In this document: one piece after another, positions 44,201 through 54,955 of the stretch | Layout: each line of letters opens with the position of its first letter | Position numbering within the stretch: position 1 is the first letter of the stretch | From: Costus lasius | Taxonomy: Eukaryota > Streptophyta > Magnoliopsida > Zingiberales > Costaceae | Assembly: GCA_027563935.2 (NCBI GenBank) | Contig: CM050446.2 | Span: forward strand, 31,065,501 to 31,129,500 | Direction: 5' to 3' | DNA: 64,000 nucleotides | Program-made: the position numbers and the translations under genes | Notes under the pieces: generated by a model | Databases searched by the model: none | Told to the model about the DNA's origin: nothing | The model's input: only the letters and a program-made list of their open reading frames with translations

Positions 44201-46493
44201 ACCTTCGTTTGACCATCTGTTTGAGAGTAGTAAGCAGAGGAGAACTTTAGAGTGGTCCCTAGGATAGACCATAAGGATCACCAAAAGTGGCCAATAAACC
44301 GCGGGTCATGATTAGAGACGATCATCAGGGGAAGACCATGTAATCGGACCACTTGCTAAATAAATAGGCTAGTGACATGGGACGCATCAGATGTCTGGGT
44401 GCATGGGATAAAGTGCGCCATCTTGGAAAATCGATCGACCACGACAAAGACCGAGTAGACCCGAGAGGCAGTCCAGGGAAGTCCTAAGATGAAGTCCATG
44501 CTCAAATCGTGCCATGAACCAGGGGGGACAAGAAGTAGGGTGTATAGCCCCGTGTTTGTGGGGTGGGGCTTGGCACGTTGACACGTGCCACAGTTCCTAA
44601 CAATGCGCTCAACATCATGATGAAGGCAACTAGGTATATAGAGGATCGAAATCCGGCCACTGCGCATACTCCTCACGGATATGGTCGAAAGCAGTCACCG
44701 TGGATGACAAGATGCAAATGAGTGTCCGAACATGATTGATAGCATCGGCGATGACGTTCTCCTTTCCTGCCTTGTTGGTGATCATGAAGGTATACTACTA
44801 CAGGTACTTGACCCATTTAGCATGCCGGGGAACAAACTTCTTCAAGGCATTTAGGAACGACAAGGCTTGGTGGTCGCTAAACAAAAGGAACTCCTTATGT
44901 AGGAGGTAGTGCCTCTATTGTTTCAGGGACTGAACAATCGCAAAGAATTCCTTGTCGTACATGGAATACCATTGTCGCACCTCATTAAGCTTCTCATAAA
45001 GAAGGCAATGGGATGACCTTCTAGGCTGAGGGTGCCACCAATGCCAGTCCCCGAGGCATCACACACTACTTTGAATTCCTAGGAGAAGTCCTATAAATGA
45101 AGGATAGGGGCTGTGGTCATGAGGCCCTTAAGAGGGAGGAATGCACGTATCACAGTGGGGGTTCAAACAAACTCTTCCTTATGGGTGCAGTTGGTCATAG
45201 GGGTCACAACAGTGCTAAACCCCTTGATGAAGTGCCTATAGAAGGCAGCGAGGCCATGGAAGCTTCAAGCTTCCGTCACGGACTGAAGTTCTAGCCATTG
45301 GCGAATGGCATCTACCTTAGCAGGGTCGACCATGAGACCATCCTTGGACACAATGAAGCCAGGGAAGTGAACCTGGGGTTCGAAGAAAGAGCACTTCTTG
45401 GCATTCAAGAATAGACATTCCTTACACAGGATATCAAAGGTCAACCTAAGGTGCTCAAAGTGGTCATCGCGGGTCTGGCTGAAAATTAGGATGTCATCAA
45501 AGTAGACGACCAAGAACTTCCCTAGGTAAGGCTTAAGGACCTGGCTCATGAGGCGCATAAAAGTCACAGGGGAGTTGGTCAAGCCAAATGTCATCACCAA
45601 CCACTCATACAAACCATCATTTGTTTTAAACGCAGTCTTCCACTCATCACTGTTGCGAATGTGGACCTGATGGTGACCGCTCCTAAGGTCTTGCTTTGGA
45701 AACCAAGTGGACTCGGACACAAGGTCTAACATGTCCTCTAGGGGAGGAATGGGAAACTGGTACTTGATAGCAATCTAGTTGACAGTGCGATAGTCGATGC
45801 ACATTCTCCTTATGTCGTCCTTCTTTGGGGTCAAGAGTGCCGGAATAGCACACGAACTCAAACTCTCTCAAATGAACCCTTTGGACAGCAAGTCATCCAC
45901 TTAGCGCTGGCGCTCAGCGTGCTCTGTTGGGTTCAGATGGTGTTGGGGCAGATTTTGGATGCTAGATCCTGGGACAAAGTTGATCGCATGCTGGATATCA
46001 CGATCAGGGGGGAGTCCTTTGGGCAAATCCATGGGGGCAAAGTCCGTGAACTCCTCAAGGGGGTTGCAACCTCCATTAGTATAGCGGGCTAGGGTGCAGG
46101 GGGAACATCGGACACCTCACGCACCATGAGTATGTAGACAACCTTAGAGTCACGCGCCTCTTGCACCAACATGGAGGTGTGCACCAAGCTTACTTGCTTG
46201 GCAGGAGGTGTTGGGGCAACAAGCCCCTTAGATGTGGAGGCTCATAGTTCCCCAGGGGGAGTGGGGTTGATACTGATTTTTTGGCCATTGTGCTCAAACA
46301 CATAAGTGTTGGACTGGCCGTATTGCACACCATCACGGTCATACAACCACGGGAGTCCAAGCAACACATGGGCAATGTCCATGGACGTGATATCGAACCA
46401 CACCTTCTTTCGATACTCGCCAAACTAAATCAGAACTTGGCAGCAATGGGTAACTGGGAGGTTCAAGGCATCAACCTAAGCAATGGAGTATGG
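41205..46493 (-). pseudogene. Element J pol remnant (Ty3/gypsy)
   Basis: Read on the minus strand. A protease-like segment at about 46490-46250 has the gypsy context HVLLGLPWLYDRDGVQYG. RT spans about 45890-45265, with [36 protein letters not shown] and YFDD at 45504-45493. A broken RNase H lies at about 45260-44700. Integrase spans about 44690-43901 and 41504-41400: a zinc-finger remnant CGTCQRAK, MDFILGLP, SNHDPRFIGHFW and QTDGQTKVVNR, where the expected catalytic Glu is Lys (codon 44205-44203). The C-terminal piece reads NAYVLDL and VTDLLPYQLP. There are many stops. It is split by solo LTR M. Confidence 0.85.
41505..43895 (-). mobile_element. Solo LTR M (copia) inserted in J integrase
   Basis: Plus-strand ends TGTTAGGGAATGCC and ..GCATATACACCAACA, 2,391 bp. 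Duplications CGTTG are at 41500-41504 and 43896-43900. Removing it restores the J frame (ALGANELCSP). It has no internal region. It is of the same type as N and P. Confidence 0.94.
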
Positions 46494-48295
46494 CTTAGGG
46501 GGAATCCCTGGGCTATAAGAAAACGAAAACAGCGGAAGCGAGCCCGAAATGAGATTCCTAATTCAACAAGGACCGACTTATGAAGAATACAAGGGATGTG
46601 ATAGGGGCAGTACCTTATGAAGCAACTTTTAGAAGCGGCCAATGATGAAGACGCGCAAGGCCCCATCCTCTGCAATCGCGCACACACGAACTCCTCGAAT
46701 CCTCTCTAATCTCCGCGCTGGGTGCTAGCACCGGAAGATGAGATCCACGCCTCTAGCCTTCTCGACTTGCGCCACTGCCAAGGAGAAGAAGGGATGTTGG
46801 CGACAAGGAGTGGGTAGCACTGCCACTTGTCCCAACCTTTGATGCCGAAAAACTTTTATTGTCGTCACCTCCTAGACCCTCACGCCAAAGAGCAGAGGGG
46901 AGGCGACAACTAGAGACAAGAGAAGAGTCTGGTACCAAAGAATCTCCCAGGTGGGCCTCTCTATTTATAATAGCAGAGCCAGACGCACACTGGAGATACT
47001 TCCCATATGGGATAATGAGCATAGGCGCCTACTCACAATTAAGTGTCATGGGTTCGAATCCCCACATACGCAATTAATTGTAAATTGTGCAACCATAGGC
47101 GCCTACTCACAATTAAGCGTCATGGGTTCGAATCCCCGCAGATGTAATTAATTGTAAATTGTGCCCATGCTTATTAATTAGCCAAGAGAAAAATTCTCTT
47201 GCCAATTAATAATTTTATTTTATTCATGTGACTAAAGTGCCAAGCCCAAACTTGCACCAAGACCCTTGTTTGACTCATTTTGACAACACAGGTCAATAGA
47301 GGTCAAACGTGGTCCACTAGAGTCAACCAGTGGTCAGACATGAACTAAATAAAATATCATCTCCTCTATAAAAGTCTCAATGCATCAGTTCCCCAAAAGA
47401 TTCGAATCACACAATGATTCGATCAGAGGCTAAACGATCAGTATGAGAACTCGAGTGTTTAGGTGTGCGCCCCTGTAGGTTCTTTAGACGTTGGCAGTGA
47501 TGACTAAATCATCACAAGCAATGAGTGGCACCTAGCAGTACATCATTGCTACCCAAGTCATCAGAATGGTGTCATCATCGACATCCCCTAAAACTGCGAT
47601 AAAGTACAAGTGCAGCCTTTGTCCTTTTGCCAACTGATGTCCAGATTGGGCAAGTGTGTCACACTTGTTAATCCCAATAATATGGCATGACTAAATCATG
47701 TTCTCACCTAGGTATGGCCATACACTTTCAGTCATCCATATAGGGCGCCATGGACAATCAAGCTTCCCCGTAAGGAAGGGGCAAATCCTCTATTTGCACA
47801 TTGAATCCCTCATGTAGGTTATGACATACCCAATGACAACCGTTATGACTTCCCTTTCACGGCGAAGCGTTAGGTTGCATCAAAGTACATCAATCACTAT
47901 ATAGAGATACCAATGCCCTCAAGTCTAGGACAAGCGCAACTCTGTCACTGTGATATTCATCTCGTGACACTGAGATGAATCCTCACGGCGGGTCGATCCA
48001 GTATATCTCCCTTGATATACCCATATGCCTGCGTTAGCAACCCGTGCTCAACCAGCGCATATACTAGTCTCAAGCGAATCATAGCTGTCCCATATCTACC
48101 ATGATTCTCGACCAGGGATAAACACAGAGACTAGATAAAATCTATCTCTTAGGGACATTGTATATGCAAATGTACATATGCACAGATGTACAAACTTGCA
48201 TGACAACGACAATGCCAGGATAACTCATCTATCAACTAGATGTGATACACATATTCCATAGACCATCCTGAGGTCCTAGGGCATAAACACTAACA
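46494..48295 (-). repeat. Element F 3' LTR
   Basis: From about TTAGGGGGAATCCC to ..GCATAAACACTAACA (minus-strand start TGTTAGTGTTTATGCCC), followed by ATCTCCCACTTGC. About 1.8 kb, with a 74-bp tandem repeat at 47021. Confidence 0.8.
47021..47164. repeat. 74-bp tandem repeat with tRNA B-box-like core
   Basis: Two copies start ATAGGCGCCTACTCACAATT at 47021 and 47095. Each holds GGGTTCGAATCCCC and ends AATTAATTGTAAATTGTGC. The core equals a tRNA TPsiC-loop/B-box sequence, but only three T-stem pairs form, so it is not a tRNA gene. Confidence 0.8.
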
Positions 48296-48308
48296 ATCTC
48301 CCACTTGC
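48296..48308 (-). promoter_or_regulatory. Element F polypurine tract
   Basis: ATCTCCCACTTGC, the complement of GCAAGTGGGAGAT, beside the 3' LTR. Confidence 0.8.
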
Positions 48309-51279
48309 ACTAGGACCTTGCATTGAGCAACCTCAACACCGTGTCCTAAGCACGACCTGCCACGCTCCTGCTGTGCCAGAGCATCGGTCTATGGGCCTAT
48401 CACGATTGTATCAGTATTCATATCTGCTATATATCAAGTACCTCTGTCCCCAAGACAAGATATAAGAATCTAAGTACGCCTGCGAGGTTCAACAAAGAAC
48501 TCCCACTACTTCCAAAAAGCACTTGCATACTCTGCTTTCAAGTAGCCTGCTCTGAAGCTCCCAAAGCTTCCAGCACCACTACAGGAATAGTTAGACTGTC
48601 AGTGGTCTGACTGGAACAAGCTGCCAAGTGAATCCACTGAGCTTTTCCTGTCATTACTGACCAAGAACTACCTTTTAGTAGTACATAGAACCAAAGTGTG
48701 TTCTTCATTCTGTTAGGGAATACCGGGTGTAATTTAAAATTTTGCAGTCCCTGAATACAGCGAAAGTATTACACCCGAAACATATTCCGGTCCCAAGGAT
48801 CCATGCGAGAGAGAAGACACAAGGATGTGTTAGAGATGTACCTCTTTTGCTTGTCTAGTTGTCGAAGCCATGTTGAAGACGATCAAATGCTCGCCCTCTA
48901 CAAGTATCCACGCGTCGACTCCTTGATCATTGCTCCCTTCCACGCTTGGTGCTAGCCTCGGGAAGAGAATCAAGCCTTCACCTCACTTGCGCCACCTTCA
49001 AGAGAACTTGCGCCAAGGAGGGGATAGGGAAGATGCCGCCAAGGACTTCCCTCTTCTTCTTTTCTTGCGCCACCTTCAAGTAAGATGCGCCAATGGCAAT
49101 GAGAGGGAGAGAGCTTGCGGCAATAGAAGGAGAAGCCACCAAGCTCAATTTCTCTTTGCACCAAGAAGAGGAGAAGAAGAAGAGGAGGTCTTTCGGCCAC
49201 TTGGAAGAAGGTTGCGCCAAGCCTTTGTTGTCACCTTTTGCCCTTGCTCACGTCTCTCTATGTGCCCTCACACCTTCAAGGAGTTTAACATTAGAAGGGG
49301 CGGTAAGGGGTCCTATAAACAGGACAAGAGGCGGCTAGGGCAAGGGCTAGGATCATGCCAAGTGTATGGCTAGGATGAAAAGGTTTGCGACAAGGAAAGT
49401 CTCCAAGACATTTCCTTAAACCCATTCAACCCTTCCTTATGCGCCAAGACCTTGTCTTGTGCCCCAAGCAATATATCAGCCCATGACATGCCTTAGAGAC
49501 ATGCATTCCATCCAAGGAAGAAGGGCTAGGAGCAACAAGCAAGAGATATTCGGCTAGGGTAAGGGTTTGGGTGCATGTAGGGTTTATGAGGTAAGGAAAG
49601 TCTCCAAGACTTTACCATAAATCTCACCCTACTTGTCATATGCGCCCAAGCTCTTTCCAAAAGAGTTTTTAAGCCATATCAGCCCCAACCCTTACCATAG
49701 AAGCAAGGTTTCCTTCCAAGGAACAAAGGGGGAGGCGCCTAATGCTTCCTTATGAAGCAACATGCGCCCACTTCACCCCATTATGCCCTTGGCGCCAATG
49801 GGGTGAAACTCTTCCCCATTATACCCTTATTTGCTTATATCTCTTCTTGACAACTAGTTATTGGGCCTCATTGGATAATGAGCTAGCCCAAACTTCATGG
49901 CATGGGTTGATTAAGCCTTTGGATCCAACCCAATGCAACCCTAATCCAAATGTGACCAATCTAGGTCAATTTCGGGTCAACCTGCCAAAAATGAAGTTTG
50001 GCTCCAATAACTTTCTTCCAACTCATCAGGCCCATTGGCGCTGATGAAATCTTCCAAATGGATCCAAGTTATCTAATAACTTGATCCAGAGGCTTCTGAT
50101 TAAAGCAACGTCAAGAGTCTATTGCGTTTGACCCCGTAGGATCCATATGACGATGGCAATGATGTAAACATCATAAGTAGTGAGGGGTATCTAGCAACAC
50201 ATCACTACTACCCATGTCATAGGACTTAAGTCATTATGGCAACAACTCCTAACAAGCAACGAGGATTCCCATTGCATTATAGATCCCTTTGCCTAAACTG
50301 ATATCCTGCCATTGGATTAGTCTCAAGTTTATCAATCCAATGCATTGGTCATGACTCAACAAGTGTGGCCACACATTCCTGTCATGCACCAACACATTGG
50401 TCTGCAGGGCATAAACACCAACACATTCCTTATCCAGTGCCATGCACCTGGATTGGAACTAGTATCGATTGGTTATGCTCTCGGTACAAACCACATCTGG
50501 TCTATAACGTACCATCATCGATGTATGTTATCTGACTTAGCACTTAGAGTTTAGGTGATGTTCACTAAGTCATTCATCACATGACATTTCCCAATCATCA
50601 ATTCACCAAGTGAAGGATCAGGATATCGTCTTTGATGATCTATATGTCCCCAACATACAAGACCAGAGATGTCATCAAACTCCCACTGAACTCAGGTACT
50701 ATAAGGTGAAGATTCTTTGTCCAAGTTAGGAGTTACCCATAACACTGGCACACATGAATCGATTCAGCCTTTTTCCCATACTTTCTGAACCTAGGTTGCC
50801 CCACAACCTATATACGAGGCTTAGATTCCATCTTTGACCATCTGTGCTAGGTGGCTGACCTTAGACTGAATCCAAGTCATAATTTCCTCCCACTTGCCAT
50901 TTTCAAGGAAACACATTTCTAAGAAAACTAGCATCAAGAGCAACAATCACTTGTTCTCCTGTGGGTTTGTGGAAATTAGTATCCCTAAGTCAATTTAGGA
51001 TACTTCACCTATCAGATCTTGATTCTATGTCACTAGATTCAGATGTATGACCCCCAAAGTCTCACATCTATAGATCCTGATAATTAGTCATGTCATCTCC
51101 TTACCTGGAGATACATTTAAGATGAAATAGTTCAGTGTCGAAGAAACTATCAGCATAACCTCAGCAGAAATATGGTTGACTTTCAATTCCTCCCACTAAA
51201 ACCACCTTCCAAGGTGTTCTTCAGGAGTTATGAGCTATGAGCAGACCTCATACTCAATATGATAGTCACCTGTGGCTCA
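48309..51279 (-). pseudogene. Element F pol remnants (RNase H, RT, integrase end)
   Basis: The piece 48710-48309 reads as the end of RNase H: ALAQQERGRSCLGHGVEVAQ, matching the usual PLAQQKHEKH tail. The piece 51279-50429 covers the decayed end of integrase (IDLGILISTNPQENK and LVFLEMCFLENG) and RT, where the catalytic box reads YVGD followed by a stop. It has many stops and indels and no complete domain. The two pieces are separated by solo LTR N. Confidence 0.75.
48711..50423 (-). mobile_element. Solo LTR N (copia) inserted in F
   Basis: Ends TGTTAGGGAATACC and ..GCATAAACACCAACA, with duplications CATTC at 48706-48710 and 50424-50428. 1,713 bp. Compared with M it lacks about 0.55-0.7 kb near its minus-strand start: after ..GTCATGCACCAA it jumps to CACATTGGTCTGCAGGGC. 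Confidence 0.93.
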
Positions 51280-51422
51280 TGTTGGGGTATGCCCTTAAGG
51301 CTAATGTTTGAAGCCTTGGGATTCTTTTAGTGTCATGTATAAACTCTTATGTTTATAAAGGCAATGGTTGTTATTCAGTTTGTTACATTGTCTGCTGCAA
51401 TAAGTGTGCTTCTGAATAATGT
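51280..51422 (+). repeat. 143-bp LTR stub before element G
   Basis: TGTTGGGGTATGCCC up to ..CTTCTGAATAATGT is the start of an Angela LTR, followed at once by another complete LTR. The stub matches the LTR at 58417 (..GGGATTCTTTTAGTGTC) better than its neighbour at 51423 (..GGGATTGTATCAGTATC). Confidence 0.9.
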
Positions 51423-53107
51423 TGTTGGGGTATGCCCTTAAGGCTAATGTTTGAGGCCTTGGGATTGTATCAGTATCATGTATAAACTTTTCATGTTTAT
51501 AAAGGCAATGGTTGTTATTCAGGTTGTTACATTGTCTGCTGCAACAAGTGTACTTCTGAATGATGTCTCAATGCTGTTCAGCTAGGCTGACATGCTATAA
51601 AGTCCTTAGTCGAGATATCTTGGTGAACATGCGACAGCCTTGATATGATTGAGACTAATATGTGTTCTAATCTTATAGGATGCTTCGAGCATGGAATAAG
51701 ATGTAGGCTCATGGGTACATTGGATGTACTGGACAGACCCTACTAGGATATTCAATTGCTTGTCACAATGTGAATAATCCTTGTTTGCAACAAGTGGCAC
51801 ATGTCCTCTGACTTGAGATCACTTGTGTTTCTAAATGATGATTGTCATTATTTTGAGGTAGTTCAATATCATTTGAAAAATAATGGTTATAGACTATCTT
51901 GGATAATGCTCATGAGTCAGGTTAGGACACTAGTGATAGATATAGGATTGCCGTCTCCTTGATTGGAGTGTGGTGTTCTAAAGGGGCCCCCTGGATGAGA
52001 TGATTGAGAAAGTGTATGGCCATACCCAGATGACTATGTTCATCTGATCTAATCATGCTCATCATATTGGAGCTACAGGCTTGACATGCTTGTCCAATAA
52101 GAACATCCAGTGGCAAAGGAAACATGTATGCCTAGTGAAGTGGATTCACACTTGTGCTGTGGTTTGGGTGTAGTCTTGGAAGACTCTTTCCTTTATATCG
52201 GGAGACAGTGATGTGTTGCTAGATACCCCTCACTGATCGTGATAACGTAAGTTATCGTTACCGACATTTAAAGGAAACCCTTAGGGTCGCACAATTCGAT
52301 GATATGGCTTACTTAAGTCAGATCGTGTGGACTGAATTGTTTAGGTTCAGTTTGAAGGAGTTTAAACTCTGATTGTAAGTGAGATCTGGTCTGATCATGT
52401 TTGATTGATTGGGGCTTGAGATCGGTAAGCTTCGATCGAGAGAATTGATGCTGGATCAGTGAGATCAAGAGCATCAGGAGATGAACGGTTAGATCTGGAG
52501 CCTTAGGGTTTAAGATGATCTAGACCAAATGGCTTGGGCTGGTTTGATTTGGTCTTTGGACCAAATGCAATTGCATTGAACCGGTTCAAGAGAGTGAACG
52601 CATGGTTCAATGCTTGAGGCGTTTTTGATCGGTTTTGACATCATGGGCGCATGGCTTCGTGTCTTTCCTATTTTTGGATAGTCATTAGCGCATGTTCCCT
52701 TCAACGCCAAAAATGCTTCAACACTCGCCTCTCTCATTTGCGCTCTCGTGTGTGGCTTGTCTTCACGAGAGAGTTGAGAAGATTTCGGCCAAGGTGAACA
52801 TCACTCTCGCATCTCCATCTTCCTCCACACAAAGGACCCCTTGAAGCTTTGCTAGCACAAAGACGACAAGGAGAAGCCATCTTCATTCGTTGTGTGCGTC
52901 ATCTTCGGAGAAGAAGCAATTGCGTCTTTTCTTCCAAGACACCATCCAATCCAATGGCGTTGGTATGATCCCTTATGATCTATTCCATTGTTACAAGTTG
53001 ATCATATGAACTACATGCGATCTTATCTTTGAAACCCTAATTTCCGCTGCCAAAAGAATTAATTTGCGCCAAGTAGGGTTTCGCTCCCCCTTGAAGGGGA
53101 CTCTTCA
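51423..53107 (+). repeat. Element G 5' LTR
   Basis: TGTTGGGGTATGCCC to ..GGGGACTCTTCA, 1,685 bp, next to ATTGGTATCAGAGC. The U5 micro-exon ATGGCGTTG with GT donor lies at 52954-52964. Confidence 0.93.
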
Positions 53108-54934
53108 ATTGGTATCAGAGCGCAGGTTCTTGTAGAATCATATGATTGCTTGATGATTTGTGATCCTTGTTTGTGTTTGATAAGTAGATCTAGTAGGAAG
53201 CATCTTGCGCATCTACATGTAGAGTAATGAAAATACACGATGTATGTTTTTGTTTACTCCTTTGCGCATGTATGATGTATTGTTGCGTATGTTAGATGTT
53301 TTTCAAAACTTAACTTGCGCGCCCCTACTTTAGATCTAATGCGTCTACTATAAACCCTTAGACGGGTTGATGGGGTTGAAGTCATCCTCTAGGTAGGATC
53401 CAAATAGTCTAATCAGACCATCTGACAGCCTAGATGGGTCGACCAGATGGCACCTATGCGCAAGCATGAGGTGGCTATAGGTCGACTGCATCAAGGGCGT
53501 GTAGCGAGGTCTGGTTGAGACAACCAGTGAACACACATGAGTTAGGCCCGGGGTCACACCCGCTTGCCAGAACTCATGAGGGTTGTTCAGCCCTTGGCGC
53601 ATGCATGGTTGACCATTAGGTCAACTCAAGTCAGTTAGGACTTGGTGCATGCAAGGGCAGTGGATCTGCCTAGACATGATGAGTGGATCCCTATCAATGG
53701 ACCGTTGTAAGGTTGTAGGGCACATAAGAAAATTAAAATTGATGCCAATGGGTTTTCAAACATTTTATTTTCTTGTTAATGGATCACATGATGATTGGAT
53801 GCCATGATATATGTTTATTTCATCTTATGTGGGTTGCCCTTTTAATGTGTGCTGTGCTGGGGCCTGCGAGCCTGGTTTAAACTTGTAAATTAATTTTTAT
53901 TGTGATCTGCGAATCACTTTTTAATTGATTTATAAAATGTTATTGACCTGCGAGTCAATCTTGTCTAGATAGATTAAATTGTAATTTTAATCAGACAAGA
54001 GCACAGAGCACACATGGAATTGGCGCATGCAGCAGTGGCTTGACCAGGTGGGAGGTCTAGGGTTCGACCCTAGGACAGGCGCATTTACCTGGTGGGCGCA
54101 CCTGAGCTACAGTGGGCGCTTGGGCCCTGGGTTGGGCCAGATGAGATGCAAAAGACCCATGAAGAAAGATCAAGTGAAGACTTAAGTGAATATTAAGGTC
54201 TTACTTAGGGTTAATGGGCTTTTACCACATAAGATCAGCATGCTTTCTACTTATCCTTTTTATAATTAGAAGTGCATGATTTGTTTATCTTCTGCTATCA
54301 CCATAGGGTTTGCATGATAGTTAAGAAGATAAAAGACCGTTAAAATCAAACGCTAAAATATCAAGCTCGATAGCCTTCTGACGCGAAACCTCACTGTTCT
54401 GACTATCGTTGGAGCCGTGTTGTACCCACTCAGTGGGCATGTCCATCTATCTTCAGACAGTGTGTGATTTCACCTGCGTGTTACAGAGAAGGGATTTATC
54501 GCTTCTCGTTGCTCAGCATAGCACGTGGTGGTCCAGGGAGTAGGTCAGGTCAGCTTGACCATGTGAGCTACATATGGGGCATATGTTAGCTATATGGAGG
54601 CAGCCATCTGTGGGATCAGAGACTGTGTTGTACCAACTCAGTTGGCACAGTCGGCTGGATTGCCCAGATGAAGGGGAATCGCACGGGTTGGCGATTGGCA
54701 AGGACTGCCTACCAGAAATTAGTGCTTGTACTCTCTGTGCATCTTATCTCGCCTGAGCGGGACGCGGAGACCAAGTATGAAATCTGGATCCCATCTCACT
54801 AAAAGAGTGATAACTCTTTCGGACTGTTTTAATGGATTTTTCAGTCAGATAAAATAGTGAGAAAAGAATCTTTCTTAAGTCCTGGATTGATTCTAAACAT
54901 TGATACTGACCTTGCTGTTCTTGTATTGTTGTAG
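52963..54934 (+). other. Predicted leader intron of element G
   Basis: Donor ATGGCGTTG^GTATGATC. Acceptor GTATTGTTGTAG^ATTCC, with ATACTGAC upstream. 21 nt of exon 2 precede the gag ATG at 54956, in frame. Confidence 0.5.
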
Positions 54935-54955
54935 ATTCCTGCAGCAACGAACACC
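53108..54955 (+). other. Element G leader
   Basis: 1.85 kb, aligned with the leaders of B and H. The PBS TGGTATCAGAGC is at 53110-53121. Hairpins are at about 54415-54445 (hairpin 1), 54620-54655 (hairpin 2, GACTGTG/CACAGTC) and 54730-54770 (hairpin 3). Confidence 0.87.
53110..53121 (+). promoter_or_regulatory. Element G primer binding site (tRNA-iMet)
   Basis: TGGTATCAGAGC two bases after the LTR. Confidence 0.97.

Larger units (their letters stand above)
39546..46493 (-). mobile_element. Element J: degenerate Ty3/gypsy retrotransposon
   Basis: A minus-strand element holding pol with gypsy order (protease, RT, RNase H, integrase) and a 3' LTR to its left. It is interrupted by solo LTR M. 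Gag and the 5' LTR are not visible, because F interrupts the element at about 46494. The lineage is not assigned. Confidence 0.85.
46494..51279 (-). mobile_element. Element F: decayed copia retrotransposon (3' part)
   Basis: A minus-strand element in J: 3' LTR, polypurine tract and RNase H to RT remnants, split by solo LTR N. The rest of F and its 5' LTR should lie beyond the G/H insertions, off the right edge. The left LTR edge is fixed only within a few bases because the TG end is mutated. Confidence 0.8.

Noticed and set aside
47041..47075. Possible tRNA gene around GGGTTCGAATCCCC
   Set aside because: Only three T-stem pairs form, and no acceptor, D or anticodon arms can be drawn around it.
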